Shown: piece by piece, positions 23,070-34,260 of the stretch
How the letters are laid out: every line of letters begins with the position of its first letter
Position numbering within the stretch: position 1 is the stretch's first letter
Source: Culex pipiens pallens
Lineage: Eukaryota; Arthropoda; Insecta; Diptera; Culicidae
DNA: 64,000 nucleotides
NCBI RefSeq assembly: GCF_016801865.2
Contig: NC_068937.1
Location: 116,227,068 to 116,291,067, forward strand
Direction: 5' to 3'
The notes under the pieces: generated by a model
What the model saw: the letters and a program-made list of their open reading frames with translations, nothing else
Databases searched by the model: none
What the model was told of the DNA's origin: nothing
Position numbers and translations under genes: made by a program

Positions 23070-23990
23070 ATTAAAAAAATTGGCGATGTTGAACCGTGTG
23101 TTTCAGAGATATGATTTTTTGAAAATAAAAACTGAGTTTTTCGACGCGCCACGCGCAAAAACGGAAAATCGACAAAATCGGCAAATAATCAACTTTTTTC
23201 ACTAAAACTACGATAACTTTAAAATTTCAGCAATGACCTATAGATGTTTGGGTATCAATATTTTCGTAATCGAAAGACGCAACTTTTGGTTTCTTAACAT
23301 CTATAGGCCATCGCTGAAATTTGAAAGTAATCGCTGTTTTAGTGAAAAAAAAAATGTTTTTTTTGCCGATTTCGTCATTTTTCCGTTTTTGCGCGTGGTG
23401 CGTCGAAAAACTCAGTTTTTATCTAATCTAATCTAATCTAATCTAACACAAACGCAGCCAGTCCGATGAAAGCATGCTGGAAAGTCTTGTGATTAGATTA
23501 CCCCCCAAGCACTTTTCTTGTCATTATTAATAATTGCAGTACATCCGAGAACACCCAAAAATGTATTGCAAAAATTAAAGCGGCCAGCCCTACTACGTTG
23601 TGTTTACCGCAGAGAGGATTCTGAGAACGGATCACATTTCACAGAATCTACAGGGAAGGAAGGATGCGTGGACATACCGTACCAAACGCTCATGTTTACA
23701 GTTTCATATGTGTTTTGTATGATGTGTTAAGTGTAAAATATAGTGTGGTTATATAATCAAATAAATATAATAATGCAATATAATGATCATTTAATAAAAT
23801 CCCTTCACCTATATATAATAACCAAGCACCCAAGCACACAAACAGCGAAACAATAGAAATGAAAATGAGCATGCAAAAACAAGACAACGCGTCCCCGTGG
23901 TCAGCGCACTAAACGCGTCGAAAAACTCAGTTTTTATTTTCAAAAAATCATATCTCTGAAACGTACGGTTCGACATCGTCAATTTTTTGA
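23070..23990 (+). repeat. Inverted-repeat element interrupted by a retroposon
   Basis: The left arm (23070-23250) and right arm (23300-23422 continuing at 23938-23990) are inverted copies around a centre near 23275. The shared sequence includes GCGCGTGG...CGTCGAAAAACTCAG. The right arm is contiguous only after removing 23423-23914 and one duplicate. Confidence 0.8.
23423..23914 (-). mobile_element. Short retroposon with TTAGA-repeat tail and 23-bp target duplication
   Basis: The plus strand opens with four to five CTAAT units, so on the minus strand the element ends in a (TTAGA)n-type tail. A perfect 23-bp direct repeat at 23400-23422 and 23915-23937 flanks it. The minus-strand 5' end includes GCGCTGACCACGGGG, which recalls the D/anticodon part of a tRNA head, but no B box was found. 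It could be a 5'-truncated SINE or LINE tail. Confidence 0.82.
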
Positions 23991-26665
23991 TATGATGGAA
24001 TTGCTATGTGAGGAAGGCTTCAACCACCTTAGAATGGTATTAGTAATGTTTTTTGCGTTATTTTGTTTGACAGTTCCAGCATTTTTGTTTTCGACGAAAT
24101 AATCTTGGTCGCATTTGCGTCAAGAGATTTAAGCAGACAATTTTATGACGGTAATCGATGTCGTTATCAAATTGGTGAGATCAAACAATCAAGATTTTTT
24201 TTTCATAAAATTATTTTTATTAGGTCCTTTTTGGTACTGGGACCTGGTTAGAACCGAGTCGGCTTTTGTAATTACATTTTACTTAATAATTACAGAGGAT
24301 CTTGCGAAACAATCACGATGATGATGGCGACTTTATTTATAACTTCACACGATCTCGCAATGTAGTTAACATGAGTTTGAGTTTGAATTTAATCTAATGT
24401 ACTGAATATCTTCACCAAAATAAATCAGCTAGTGCTGGATGGAGGTAACAAAGAAATGGTTTTGTTCTTCACTATTCTGTATCATAATTTTTAATAACTT
24501 TTCTGTGGCAAAGGTTGACATCATAGTCAACAATTGTGATAAAAACAATTAAAAAGAATCAAGATGAGTATGGTACTTGCAGAAGGATTTTTGTCAAAAA
24601 ATTCCAGACAGTGATGTCAGATCGTTAATTGCGCAGATTTGGCAACCCTGTCTCTTCTTTTGTAATATTGTCCTATTTTTTTTGTAAAAAGACAAAAAAA
24701 AACAATTGATCTGGCCCAACATTTGCGTAATAATATTTTGAGTTTTAAATGTATGCATAACAAGACAGTAACACTGCTGAAAATTTCTCCAGGCATCTTC
24801 TTCTTACTTGTTGTTAATCCCACAAGAAACTGTTTATTTATCTAAATTAGTGCCTTGCTCCTGTTCTTCCTCAAGCGCACGCCATCCCTTCAAAGACAAA
24901 AGGGGTCCCTTGAAAGCGCCAAGGGTTTAGGCCTCTAATTAGCACCGGCGTCCAATCTTGGTAAAATCTTGCCCCCTCCAAGACGAAACTCCATCTCGGC
25001 AAACAGTGTGGCGCGAGCTTCCGCTTCGGTTGCGCACTAGTTGTGCTGTTATTAAAATTAAGTAAACGAAAATTAAAACTTATCATCAGCATCCTTCCGG
25101 CACCCTTATTAGTGCGTGGTGGGGTAGGTTTTGAGTTTGTTTACTCGTGAAACTACTTACTTGAGTTTCGTGTCGCCTATGAAAACTAAGGATCTTTGAA
25201 CAAAGCTGTACCAGTGGTGTGGAAATGTCTGCCTAAAAAAACTTTTATTTAAGTTTTAAATTAAAGTCAATCGTGTGAAACACTCTCAATGTAAAGCTAA
25301 GAACTCATTTGGTTGAAAGCTTCAAAATCTCAAACCAATATTCTTCCTTAAATCGTGTTAAGAAAAAGTCGTTTTGTCTTGAAATTTCCATCACTGGCCC
25401 AAACCTTGCCTAAAGATAGCACTAGCGATAGTTTGCCCTCACGGAGAAAGCATCCCGTCTAATGAGCCCAAGGGATTCGGGTTGTTGTACCAACACTGAC
25501 AAAGGGCGACCAAAAGTGCGAATTAATCCTTTAATTACTAAAGTTTTGGTGCGTGCGTGCGTGCGTATAAACGTCCATAAACACCCCCGCAAACTGGCAC
25601 AAACTTTACTTCCAACTGGAATTAGAACGGACTGCTGTTTCGCGTTTCTTGAGAGAAAGTTTGGTCCTTATAAATGGGAGAATAATTTTGGGTTCTAGTT
25701 TATGGCAGTACAACTTGCGGTCACCCAGCTTGAAGTTGATGATTCTGAAAAGTTAACATCAATTTGAAACTATGGAATAACTCGACTGATTTTGTTATTT
25801 TTTTGTGCTTACTGTGTTTAAGGCCAGGTGAATGTGCTTCTCTCGGTGCAAAACAAAAACCTTAATTTAGACTCTTCTATTAATGTAAGCTTCTCAATTA
25901 TCAAAATAATTTTATCTGGTTTTCGTGGCATTTTTAAGTTTCTGGAAAAAAATCTATCGCGGAAAAAAAATCTCCAAATGAGCAACTCTCTACGAAATCG
26001 GCCGATTTCCACTATTTTTATTTTTTGTATTTTTTTATTTGACTTAAACTTTGTGGGGGCCTTCCCTATGACCAAATAAGCTATTTTGCGTCATTGGTTC
26101 ATCCATACAAGTCTCCATACAATTTTGGCTGCTGTCCATACAAAAATGATATGTAAATATTCAAACAGCTGTAACTTTTGAATAAATTTTCTGATCAATT
26201 TGGCGTCTTCGGCAAAGTTGTAGGTATTGTTGAAAACTTTTGAGAAAAAAATAGGTACACGGAAAAAAAATTGCAGATTTTTTTATCAACTTTTTTTTTC
26301 ACTAAAACTTCCCAAAATACGTATTTTTTTTTATTTTTAAGATTTTTTGATATGTTTTAGGGGACAAAAATCCGCAACTTTTGAGCCATAGAGAATCATG
26401 GTTAAAAAATCTGCCGCCGAGTTATGATTTTTTGAAAAAATAGTGATTTTTGGAAAAAAATGAAGTATCATGCAAAAACAAGTTTGACATTATTTTTTAA
26501 TGCAAAATTGAATTTGCAATCGAAAAGTACTTTACAGATTTTTTGAAAAAGGGCTCCGTTTTCAAGAGATAGCCACCGAAAGTTTGATTTTAGCGAAATA
26601 TTTACAGTTTTTCAATTTTTAAAAATAGTAATCATAAGTGACCATTTCTAAAAATATTTTTTTGA
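23991..26665. other. No gene recognised
   Basis: AT-rich DNA with a mixed-composition patch at 24850-25140 and a GTGCGTGCGTGCGTG microsatellite at 25549-25565. From 26100 it turns into A/T-tract-rich, probably repeat-derived sequence. Confidence 0.5.
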
Positions 26666-27217
26666 GAAGTTCAGAAAATTTGCTATAAAATTGTCTAAGA
26701 GACATTGAAGATTGGACCTCGGGTTGCTGAGATAGAGCCGCTTTAAGAAAAAGAAACACGAAAATTGAAGTTTTCTTAATCTCACCAAAACAACCCACCA
26801 TTTTCTAATGACCATATCTCAGCAATTAATGGTCCGATTTTCAATGTTAAATATAAAACATTCGTGAAATTTTCCGATCTTTTCGAAAAAAATATTTTGA
26901 ATTTTTTTAAATCAAGACTTTTTTTTTAAATGGGCGTAATATTCAATTTTTGGCCCTTTTGAAATGTTAGTCTTGATTTAAAAAAAATCAAAATATTTTT
27001 TTCGAAAAGATCGGAAACGAATGTTTCATTTATTAACATTGAAAATCGGACCATTATTTGCTGAGATATCGTCATTAGAAAATGGTGGGTTATTTTGGTG
27101 AGATTTAGAAAACTTCAATTTTCGTGTTTCTTTTTCTTAAAGCGGCTCTATCTCAGCAACCCGAGGTCCAATCTTCAATGTCTCTTAGACAATTTTGTGG
27201 CAAATTTTATGAACTTC
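26666..27217 (+). repeat. Inverted repeat with about 265-bp arms
   Basis: The arms run inward from GAAGTTCA at 26666 and its complement ending at 27217. They share TCTAAGAGACATTGAAGATT, the Leu/Glu-rich mirror region and the A-rich centre at 26930-26955. It is part of a longer AT-rich degenerate zone from 26100; outer boundaries and flanking duplications were not found. It is probably an old foldback element. Confidence 0.78.
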
Positions 27218-28204
27218 GGTTTTGGTAGAGAATTGCTCAAATAATTAGCAATTTTTTTCCAATTTATATTCTGCACTTTGTTTTTTTGGTTGAATCTTTT
27301 TTTTCTAACTTTCTATAAGCAAAGACAAGTTTTGCATCATAAGTTTAAAAGAACTCTCAGTACAGTTTTGGAAATTGTCCATTAAAAAATCATGAATCTG
27401 TATTTTAAAAACAAAGTTTCTGATCAATTTGGTGTCTTGTTCAAAGTAGTTTATTGTTTGAGACCCCTGAAAAAAAAAGAAACACTTTTAAAACATCATT
27501 TTTGAAAAAAAACTTTTTTATTATATGTTTTGTTTTTAATATCGAGCTCTGTTTCCATGTTTTAGCCATATATTTTATTTTTTCACTTGTGCAAATCATG
27601 ACCAAGATTGACCACTTCTGAAAAATAAAATCAAGCAGGCGAGAAAATTTTCATCAAATTTTCTTAATCACTGAAATCACTGCGACCAATTATAGGAAAT
27701 TGTATTGACACCGGGGATTGCAGCACTGGTTGCCTCAGAAAAAAAGCATACAAGGAAAATGAAGTTAATATGATTTTTTGTTTTTTTTTTAGTCAACTCT
27801 AACATTTGAAAAGTGTTAAACTCAATTTAAAAAGCTGTTTCGCAACAAATACAAAAAAAATGCTTTTAAAAAATATTTTTAAAAACTATTCCTGAATACC
27901 TTATGCAGTAATTGTACTTATGCTACTGCCAATAAAAAATCAGTATAACAATGAATTCATGATAAAAAAATAATCCCTGATAAACAATAATCTACGATGT
28001 GATCTACATAGTTTGGAATCGGTTGAACAAGTATTTCAAAAAGTTTTTTCCTGATAATTTTTGGAAAAGAGGTCATATTGTTGTCTCATCGAAATTTACT
28101 ATGGTGCATTGGGTATTCCTCTTTGTTTCATTTTAAATGATATTTATTGAAATTCTAATTTACTCTAAACTTCAATTGTTCATGCAGTTTGGTGCAGTAG
28201 CATA
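27218..28204. other. No gene recognised
   Basis: Low-complexity A/T-rich DNA. Confidence 0.55.
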
Positions 28205-28571
28205 CACAGCTAAAAAGTAGTAATCCAGCTGCGTGTAAAAGGCCTGGGTGTAAAATAAATATTGCATTATTTTATGCAATTTTATGTGATTTTACACCCT
28301 GAAATATGTAGCCCATCAGTATGGGAAACCTACTTGACCGAAATATCAAGCTCATATATGCGTTTATCCTTACAGCTTTTCATCGGTTTGATGGCCGAGT
28401 GGGCTAAGGCGCCAGTCCTTACAGTTGGTGCTGGGTTTGAATCCCGTCGGTCGCAACTTTTTTTTGTGTTTGCAAAAATTGTACATGCAGTGTGTAATAT
28501 TAAGTGTTTATTTTGACGAAGGTGATGTGCATGCTTTTGCATGCGATTTTACCATCGGATTTTTTGCTGTG
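28205..28571 (+). mobile_element. tRNA-Leu-like-bearing TA-flanked MITE, copy A
   Basis: The element is 367 bp with tips CACAGCTAAAAA and TTTTTTGCTGTG, and TA on each side. Inside, at about 28388-28455, lies a tRNA-like segment: A box TGGCCGAGTGGGCTAAGG, GCGCCAGTCC, and B box GGGTTTGAATCCC. It resembles tRNA-Leu, but the acceptor stem does not pair, so it is not a working tRNA gene. A Pol III promoter function is plausible. Confidence 0.87.
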
Positions 28572-30206
28572 TATTGCATCTGTTAGAAATTTATCTCAAT
28601 TGAAAGTTTATTTGTACGGTTTAGCAGGAAACCGCTCGCGATGCTTATCAATAATTAAATCCATTAAAAAAATGAATAAAACATTCATTGTCTAGCTCCT
28701 GTTTGAACAGCCCGGTTTGAGCCCCACTTTGATGTCGAAACTTTCTAAATTGCATTTTTTCACATTCACATTCCAATTTGGATCTGAAAAAAAATTCTCC
28801 CTAAAACCTGTCACTAACCACCAAAGAGACATCGCGCGTTTCGGGAAACGAACTTACACGGCTCACCAAGAGGAGGAAACGCAAACGTAATAAAAGTTGT
28901 ATTTCTATAAATGAATATTAAAAAGCTTCACTTTTGCTGGGTAAACTCAACAGAAAAAAAAAACATGAAATCCGCCTGTTTGTTTGCTGCTGGTTCACGT
29001 CGAAATGTTTCCTCTCTTTTTTTTTTGGTTCGTTATTTCGATATGAATACCGCGTTTTCCAGCTCGATTTTCCCGCCGACCTGCTGCTCCGATCGTTTTC
29101 CCTGCAGCAGGACAAAACAAATATCCGGAGACCCCCCCCGGATCCGAGGGTTTTCCAAGTTATGCAACCAGCACACTACTGCTGCTACTGCCGACTGGTT
29201 GAGGCCGTAAAAGAAGTGTGCCATATGGCGCGCAACTGCAAGAAGGCAAGCGACTCTATCAGTACAGACTGCCGGAGGAGCAACTGCCATAAAATTGGAT
29301 CATAAAGGGATGAAATTTCCATTGAAATCGAACACCGCCTTCCAGTTTCTTTGCAATCAACTTTTGGCTTTTGCCTTTCCATTCGGATGGAAGTCAAAAT
29401 ACAGATGTTGATAAGAAAAAATCGATGTTTTTCTTTTATAGACTGAGCTAAGGCCCACGATGTAATCAATTTGATTAAAAGGAGGAAGGGTATTTGTTTT
29501 TCATTCAGAAAACTGTAAACAATTTTAAAAATTTGAAAACCGTCATTGATTAGTGTTTGTGTAACCTAACACAATAAAAAAAAAAGTGAAAATAAGGTTT
29601 TTTTGCAATTTTGTGAAACATGTCAGCACTGAAAATCGACGATCTCATTTTTTAGAAAATCTTCAAAGTGATTCTTCTTCTTGAAGTGAGCAAAGTACTT
29701 CCCTCAAATACAAACAACGCTGGTAACATGACAGAACCCACACCTACCACCGAAAAAGAGTCTTCAAAGGAAAAAGTTTGCTGAAAAAGCACACAACCAC
29801 CAGAAGATAAGCTCTCGGCGACGAAACACAAAAGAGCGTTCACCAGCGATTTTTTGTTTGCCATTTACACTCTGACTTACTTCTTTTTTTTTTTGCTTGC
29901 TTGGTTGGGTGCATTTTACGCCACAACTCAACCAAGCCACCGTTGGCGTGTATATCTGAAGTTGGGTGCACGGTGAAAAAATATTGGGGAAAAATTGTAA
30001 TGTTTGAAGAAATTGAACCAAATCAAAACTTCATTCAAAAGTGTCTTATAAGTTCAAAACGTTAAAACAGATAATTTTCAAACTTAAAAAAAATAATGGT
30101 TTTGTGTTTGTTCTGTATGTGTGCATGTGCAGAAGATGCGAAGTGACAATATTGGATCCACTTTGACTGAACGATCACCGACGCTGTCAGCAAAAAGGGC
30201 AAACTA
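28572..30206. other. No gene recognised; GC-richer block at 28900-29470
   Basis: Overlapping ORFs of 85-123 codons on both strands at 28911-29469 have no recognisable domain and little sign of coding bias. The block could be conserved non-coding or an unrecognised exon. Confidence 0.4.
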
Positions 30207-30574
30207 CACAGCAAAAAATCCGATGGTAAAATCGCATGCAAAAGCATGCACATCACCTTCGTCAAAATAAACACTTAATATTACACACTGCATGTAAAAT
30301 TTTTGTAAACACAAAAAAAAGTTGCAACCGACGGGATTCAAACCCAGCACCAACGGTACGGACTGGCGCCTTAGCCCGCTCGGCCATCAGACCGATGAAG
30401 AATGGAACGGATAAACGCATATATGAGCTTGACATTTTGGTCAAGTAGGTTTCCCATACTGATAGGCTACATATTTCAGGGTGTAAAATCACATAAAACT
30501 GCATAAAATAATGCAATATATATTTTACACCCAGGCTTTTTACACGCAGCTGGATTACTATTTTTTTAGCTGTG
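30207..30574 (-). mobile_element. tRNA-Leu-like-bearing MITE, copy B (inverted)
   Basis: Tips are CACAGCAAAAAA and TTTTTAGCTGTG with TA on both sides (30205-30206, 30575-30576). It is nearly identical to copy C, 193 bp away in opposite orientation, and more distant from copy A. The internal boxes are TGGCCGAGCGGGCTAAGG and GGGTTTGAATCCC on the minus strand. Confidence 0.87.
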
Positions 30575-30767
30575 TACTTGTGTACGACAAACGTCTTCTT
30601 TTTTAAGCTTTTTATGTTTCATTTTGTTTGGTTCTTAAAAATTGCTATTTGTCTTATTTCCTAATCGATCTCATCTGATTTCAGTTTTTAGTAATATTGA
30701 TAACAAACGATCGGGATTTTTTTATTGATTTTTTTTCGAAATCATAAAAAAATCACAAAACTACGTA

Positions 30768-31136
30768 CACAGCTAAAAAAATAGTAATCCAGCTGCGTGT
30801 AAAAAGCCTGGGTGTAAAATATATATTGCATTATTTTATGCAGTTTTATGTGATTTTACACCCTGAAATATGTAGCCTATCAGTATGGGAAACCTACTTG
30901 ACCAAAATGTCAAGCTCATATATGCGTTTATCCGTTCCATTCTTCATCGGTCTGATGGCCGAGCGGGCTAAGGCGCCAGTCCGTACCGTTGGTGCTGGGT
31001 TTGAATCCCGTCGGTTGCAACTTTTTTTTTGTGTTTACAAAAATTTTACATGCAGTGTGTAATATTAAGTGTTTATTTTGACGAAGGTGATGTGCATGCT
31101 TTTGCATGCGATTTTACCATCGGATTTTTTGCTGTG
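30768..31136 (+). mobile_element. tRNA-Leu-like-bearing MITE, copy C
   Basis: The structure is as in copies A and B: TA at 30766-30767 and 31137-31138. Copies B and C together form a natural hairpin with 368-bp arms and a 193-bp loop. Confidence 0.87.
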
Positions 31137-32299
31137 TATTTTTGAAACAAAAAAAAAAAAATGCTCAAAATTTCAGTTTTTTCACAATTTGGGTACCAAA
31201 TGATCGAGATATTTTTTTTCGAAAATACGTAGTTTTGTGAAAATGTTGAGTATTTTCAAAAACTGTTGTTATTACATTTGAAATGCATGAAAAATTCCAA
31301 TCATTTGATTCAAATATTTCAAAAATCTGAGTATCTTTGAAAAAACGTAATTCTTCTGTTAAAAAAATGTATGACATTCAAAAATGTATGACAAAAACAC
31401 GATCATTTGATACCCATATTGCAATAACAAATATTTTGAGGTTTTGTTTAGAGTAAAAGATTGCATGTTCAAAATACAAGAAAAATATGTATTTTTGTGT
31501 AAATTTTCATGTCACTATTATTACAATGTATAGCTGCCATCATCCCGATTCAAAAACACTATATTTTTTTTGATGTTTGTATGATTTTTCATTCGATTAT
31601 AGCGAATGACTCTCATATAGCAAAAATCCCATAGCCCCAATATGCGGTGCTGAACCGAGGTATGCGAAATTTGGTGTGCATTTGCGCCTTATTTGAGTGT
31701 TTTGTTTGTTTGCTTTTTTTCGTGAAATACGATGTTTTGTAAAAAATTGGGTTTCAATCATTTGGAGGCAATGAAAATGTAAAAAAATGAATTGTGAAAT
31801 ACTCACATTGAAAATTTAGAAAATTTGAGTGAAGTCCGGACTCGATTATCAAAAGTTTCGATTATAAGAAGAACGATGTTCCGATGGTTTAAATAGTTTT
31901 AATTATTTTTTTAGGTTTCTTTTTTCAACTTCAAATTCAAATTTTACTACACTACCTTTATCAAATTTCAATGGTTGATAAGCATTTTTCAATTTTCATC
32001 TTATTCATTTTGGCCACCATCCTTGATTTAAAATTTTAAATCACTTTAGCTTAGTTTCAGGACTCAACCATCAAAATATTTTTTTTGTGATTCGACAACA
32101 CTGATTTGCAAAAAACAAAATAAGGGCGGTTCGTCGCACTTGCTTACAATCGTGAAATACGGTATTTAGTAAATAATTGAGTATTGACCAAGTTTACTAA
32201 AGTGAAAATGTATACAGAATTTTGTTCCGTTTGAAACATGTATTGAAAATTAAAAAAAAATGCAGTGAAAAATGTTTTGTATTTTCATTAGTTACGGTA
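31137..32299. other. No gene recognised
   Basis: A/T-rich DNA with degenerate 'GATCATTTGATACC'-like repeats at 31190-31430; probably decayed repeat sequence. Confidence 0.5.
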
Positions 32300-32943
32300 C
32301 AGTCATCCCACATATTCGGAACGGTTTCCAGATCGGCCAATGTTCAAAAAATCATAGCAAATCGATAATTGAACTTATTGATTCGCTTTTACCTTCATTT
32401 GAAAGCTTTTCATGCGATTTTTCGAATGCTGTATCGAACATCTGCAAATTTTAACTTTTATATGAAGTTTTTGAAGAATTACTTTGACCCTTGAATTCCA
32501 CAAATTCGGAACAATTTTTTCTTACGAATGTAAACAAACTTTGGATCTCTCCAGGAGTACATATTTATTACCAAATAATGACTTCACACACTGAAACCAA
32601 TGAAACTCAAGCTTAGTGATGTTTCATACATGGTTTGATAACTTTTTTTGTGAAAATATCAGTTAAATTCAAGTGTTCCACAATTGTGGGAGGCACAATA
32701 ACATCCCACAATTATGAAACAGGCCATTTGGAGGCAGTGTTTTGCTGCTCTGCACAAAATAGTCTTGGTTTATAGTTTTTTGTTCAAAAAGTCCTACTTT
32801 TACTAGTGAAATAGTAAGATAATGTCCAAATAAAGGTTCTAAAAATAGTAAGGTCGACAGAAAAGCTACTTTTGGCATGCTATTGACAAATTATCATCAA
32901 AGTGTTCCGAATTTGTGGGTGTTCCGAATATGTGGGATGACTG
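32300..32943 (+). mobile_element. TA-flanked element with perfect 23-bp TIRs (mariner-like MITE)
   Basis: TIRs begin CAGTCATCCCACATATTCGG and match perfectly for 23 bp; TA flanks both ends. The inner part repeats variants of the tip: CCACAAATTCGGAAC at about 32499, GTTCCACAATTGTGGGA near 32675, TGTTCCGAATTTGTGGGT near 32902. The tip and TA target fit a Tc1/mariner-type non-autonomous element. No transposase was seen. Confidence 0.9.
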
Positions 32944-32966
32944 TATTATGCAAAACAAATGAGTAT

Positions 32967-34260
32967 AGGTCATTCAACTGAGTACACTTTTGGACTCGAC
33001 CTTCACCGATTTGGACCAAACTTGGAGGGAACGTTCATCTATCGATAGTTAACAGAAATCCCATGTTTGGTGCTGATCTGACCATCCCTCTATTTTTGGC
33101 ACCGCCCTCTTTTTTGGCGGTTTTCTAAAAAAAAAAATCTTTTAATCATAACTTTTCAAATACTTGAGCAAAAGACTTTCTACAGGTTGCCTTTTCAAGA
33201 AAATTGGCCAAGGAATTTGATAAAAATAAAATTTTAACCCTTAAATGCTCACTAATATTATATGTAATGTGCAAAGCATTACTTCAATAACATGAATTTC
33301 GGATTATTTGTAAATTAACCCGGCGTAAGTTCGAAGGTATAAACTAACAAACTGGTGAATAAAAAGTGACTGCTTTATTAAAATTTTCGGTTACATTATA
33401 TGGTTCCTTAAATTAGGCGAGTAAGTTTTTTCTTATGATTAAAACCATTTCGGTTAGCTCAACTTCAACTAATTCTGACACCGTCAGCGACATCATATTT
33501 TAACTTTTTAAGTATTAACATTCTGTTTTGACATATTCCTTATATTTTGATTTGATTTATTTTATCACCATCGTGTTCCCCGGAAAATTTTACATAACAA
33601 TCAATGTAGACCTCAAAATAAAATGAACTATTGGCGAGATACAGCGATTTTACTGAAAAAGTATGATTTTGCGCAGCACTTGGAAGTACATGGTGTACTT
33701 TTCAAAAAAAAAGGGATGAATCCCGCATAGTTCGGTTTTTATATGTGAGAAACTTATTTCGGATTTGAATTCATAGGATAGAGTGCAGCGCAAAATCAAT
33801 CTTTTTTCAGTGAAATCGCTGTATCTCGCCAATAGTTCATTTTAGTTTGAGGTTTACGTTGATTACTATGTAAAATTGTCCGGGGAACACGATGGTGATA
33901 AAATAAAACAAATAAAAACATAAGGAATTGGTCAATACTGATTTTCAATACTTAAAACGTTAAAATATAATATTAGTGGGCATTTAAAGGTTAAAATTTT
34001 ATTTTTATCGAGTTTCTTTGACAATTTTCTATAAAATGCAACCTGTAGAGAGTCTTTTGCTCAAATAGTTGCAACGTTATGATTAAAAGAAAAAAAAGTT
34101 TTTTAGAAAATCGTCAAAAAAGAGGGCGGTGCCAAATAAAGAGGGATGGTCAGATCAGCACCAAACTTGGGATTTCTGTTAACTATCGATAGATGAACGT
34201 TCCCTCCAAGTTTGGTCCAAATCGGTGAAGGTCGAGTCCAAAAGTGTATTCAATTGACCT
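32967..34260 (+). mobile_element. Foldback element of about 1.3 kb
   Basis: The outer arms (32967-33240 and 33995-34260) are inverted and share ACACTTTTGGACTCGACC and GGAGGGAACGTTCATCTATC. Inner arms (about 33540-33690 and 33790-33920) pair as well, with a centre near 33715. It begins only about 24 bp after the preceding TA element. Exact tips may extend a few bases outward. Confidence 0.83.

Noticed and set aside
23423..23445. CTAAT repeats as an internal telomere tract
   Set aside because: They form the tail of an insertion with a 23-bp target duplication; retroposon tail explains them better.
28388..28455. Functional tRNA-Leu gene
   Set aside because: A and B boxes are good, but the acceptor stem does not pair and the sequence is part of a three-copy mobile element.
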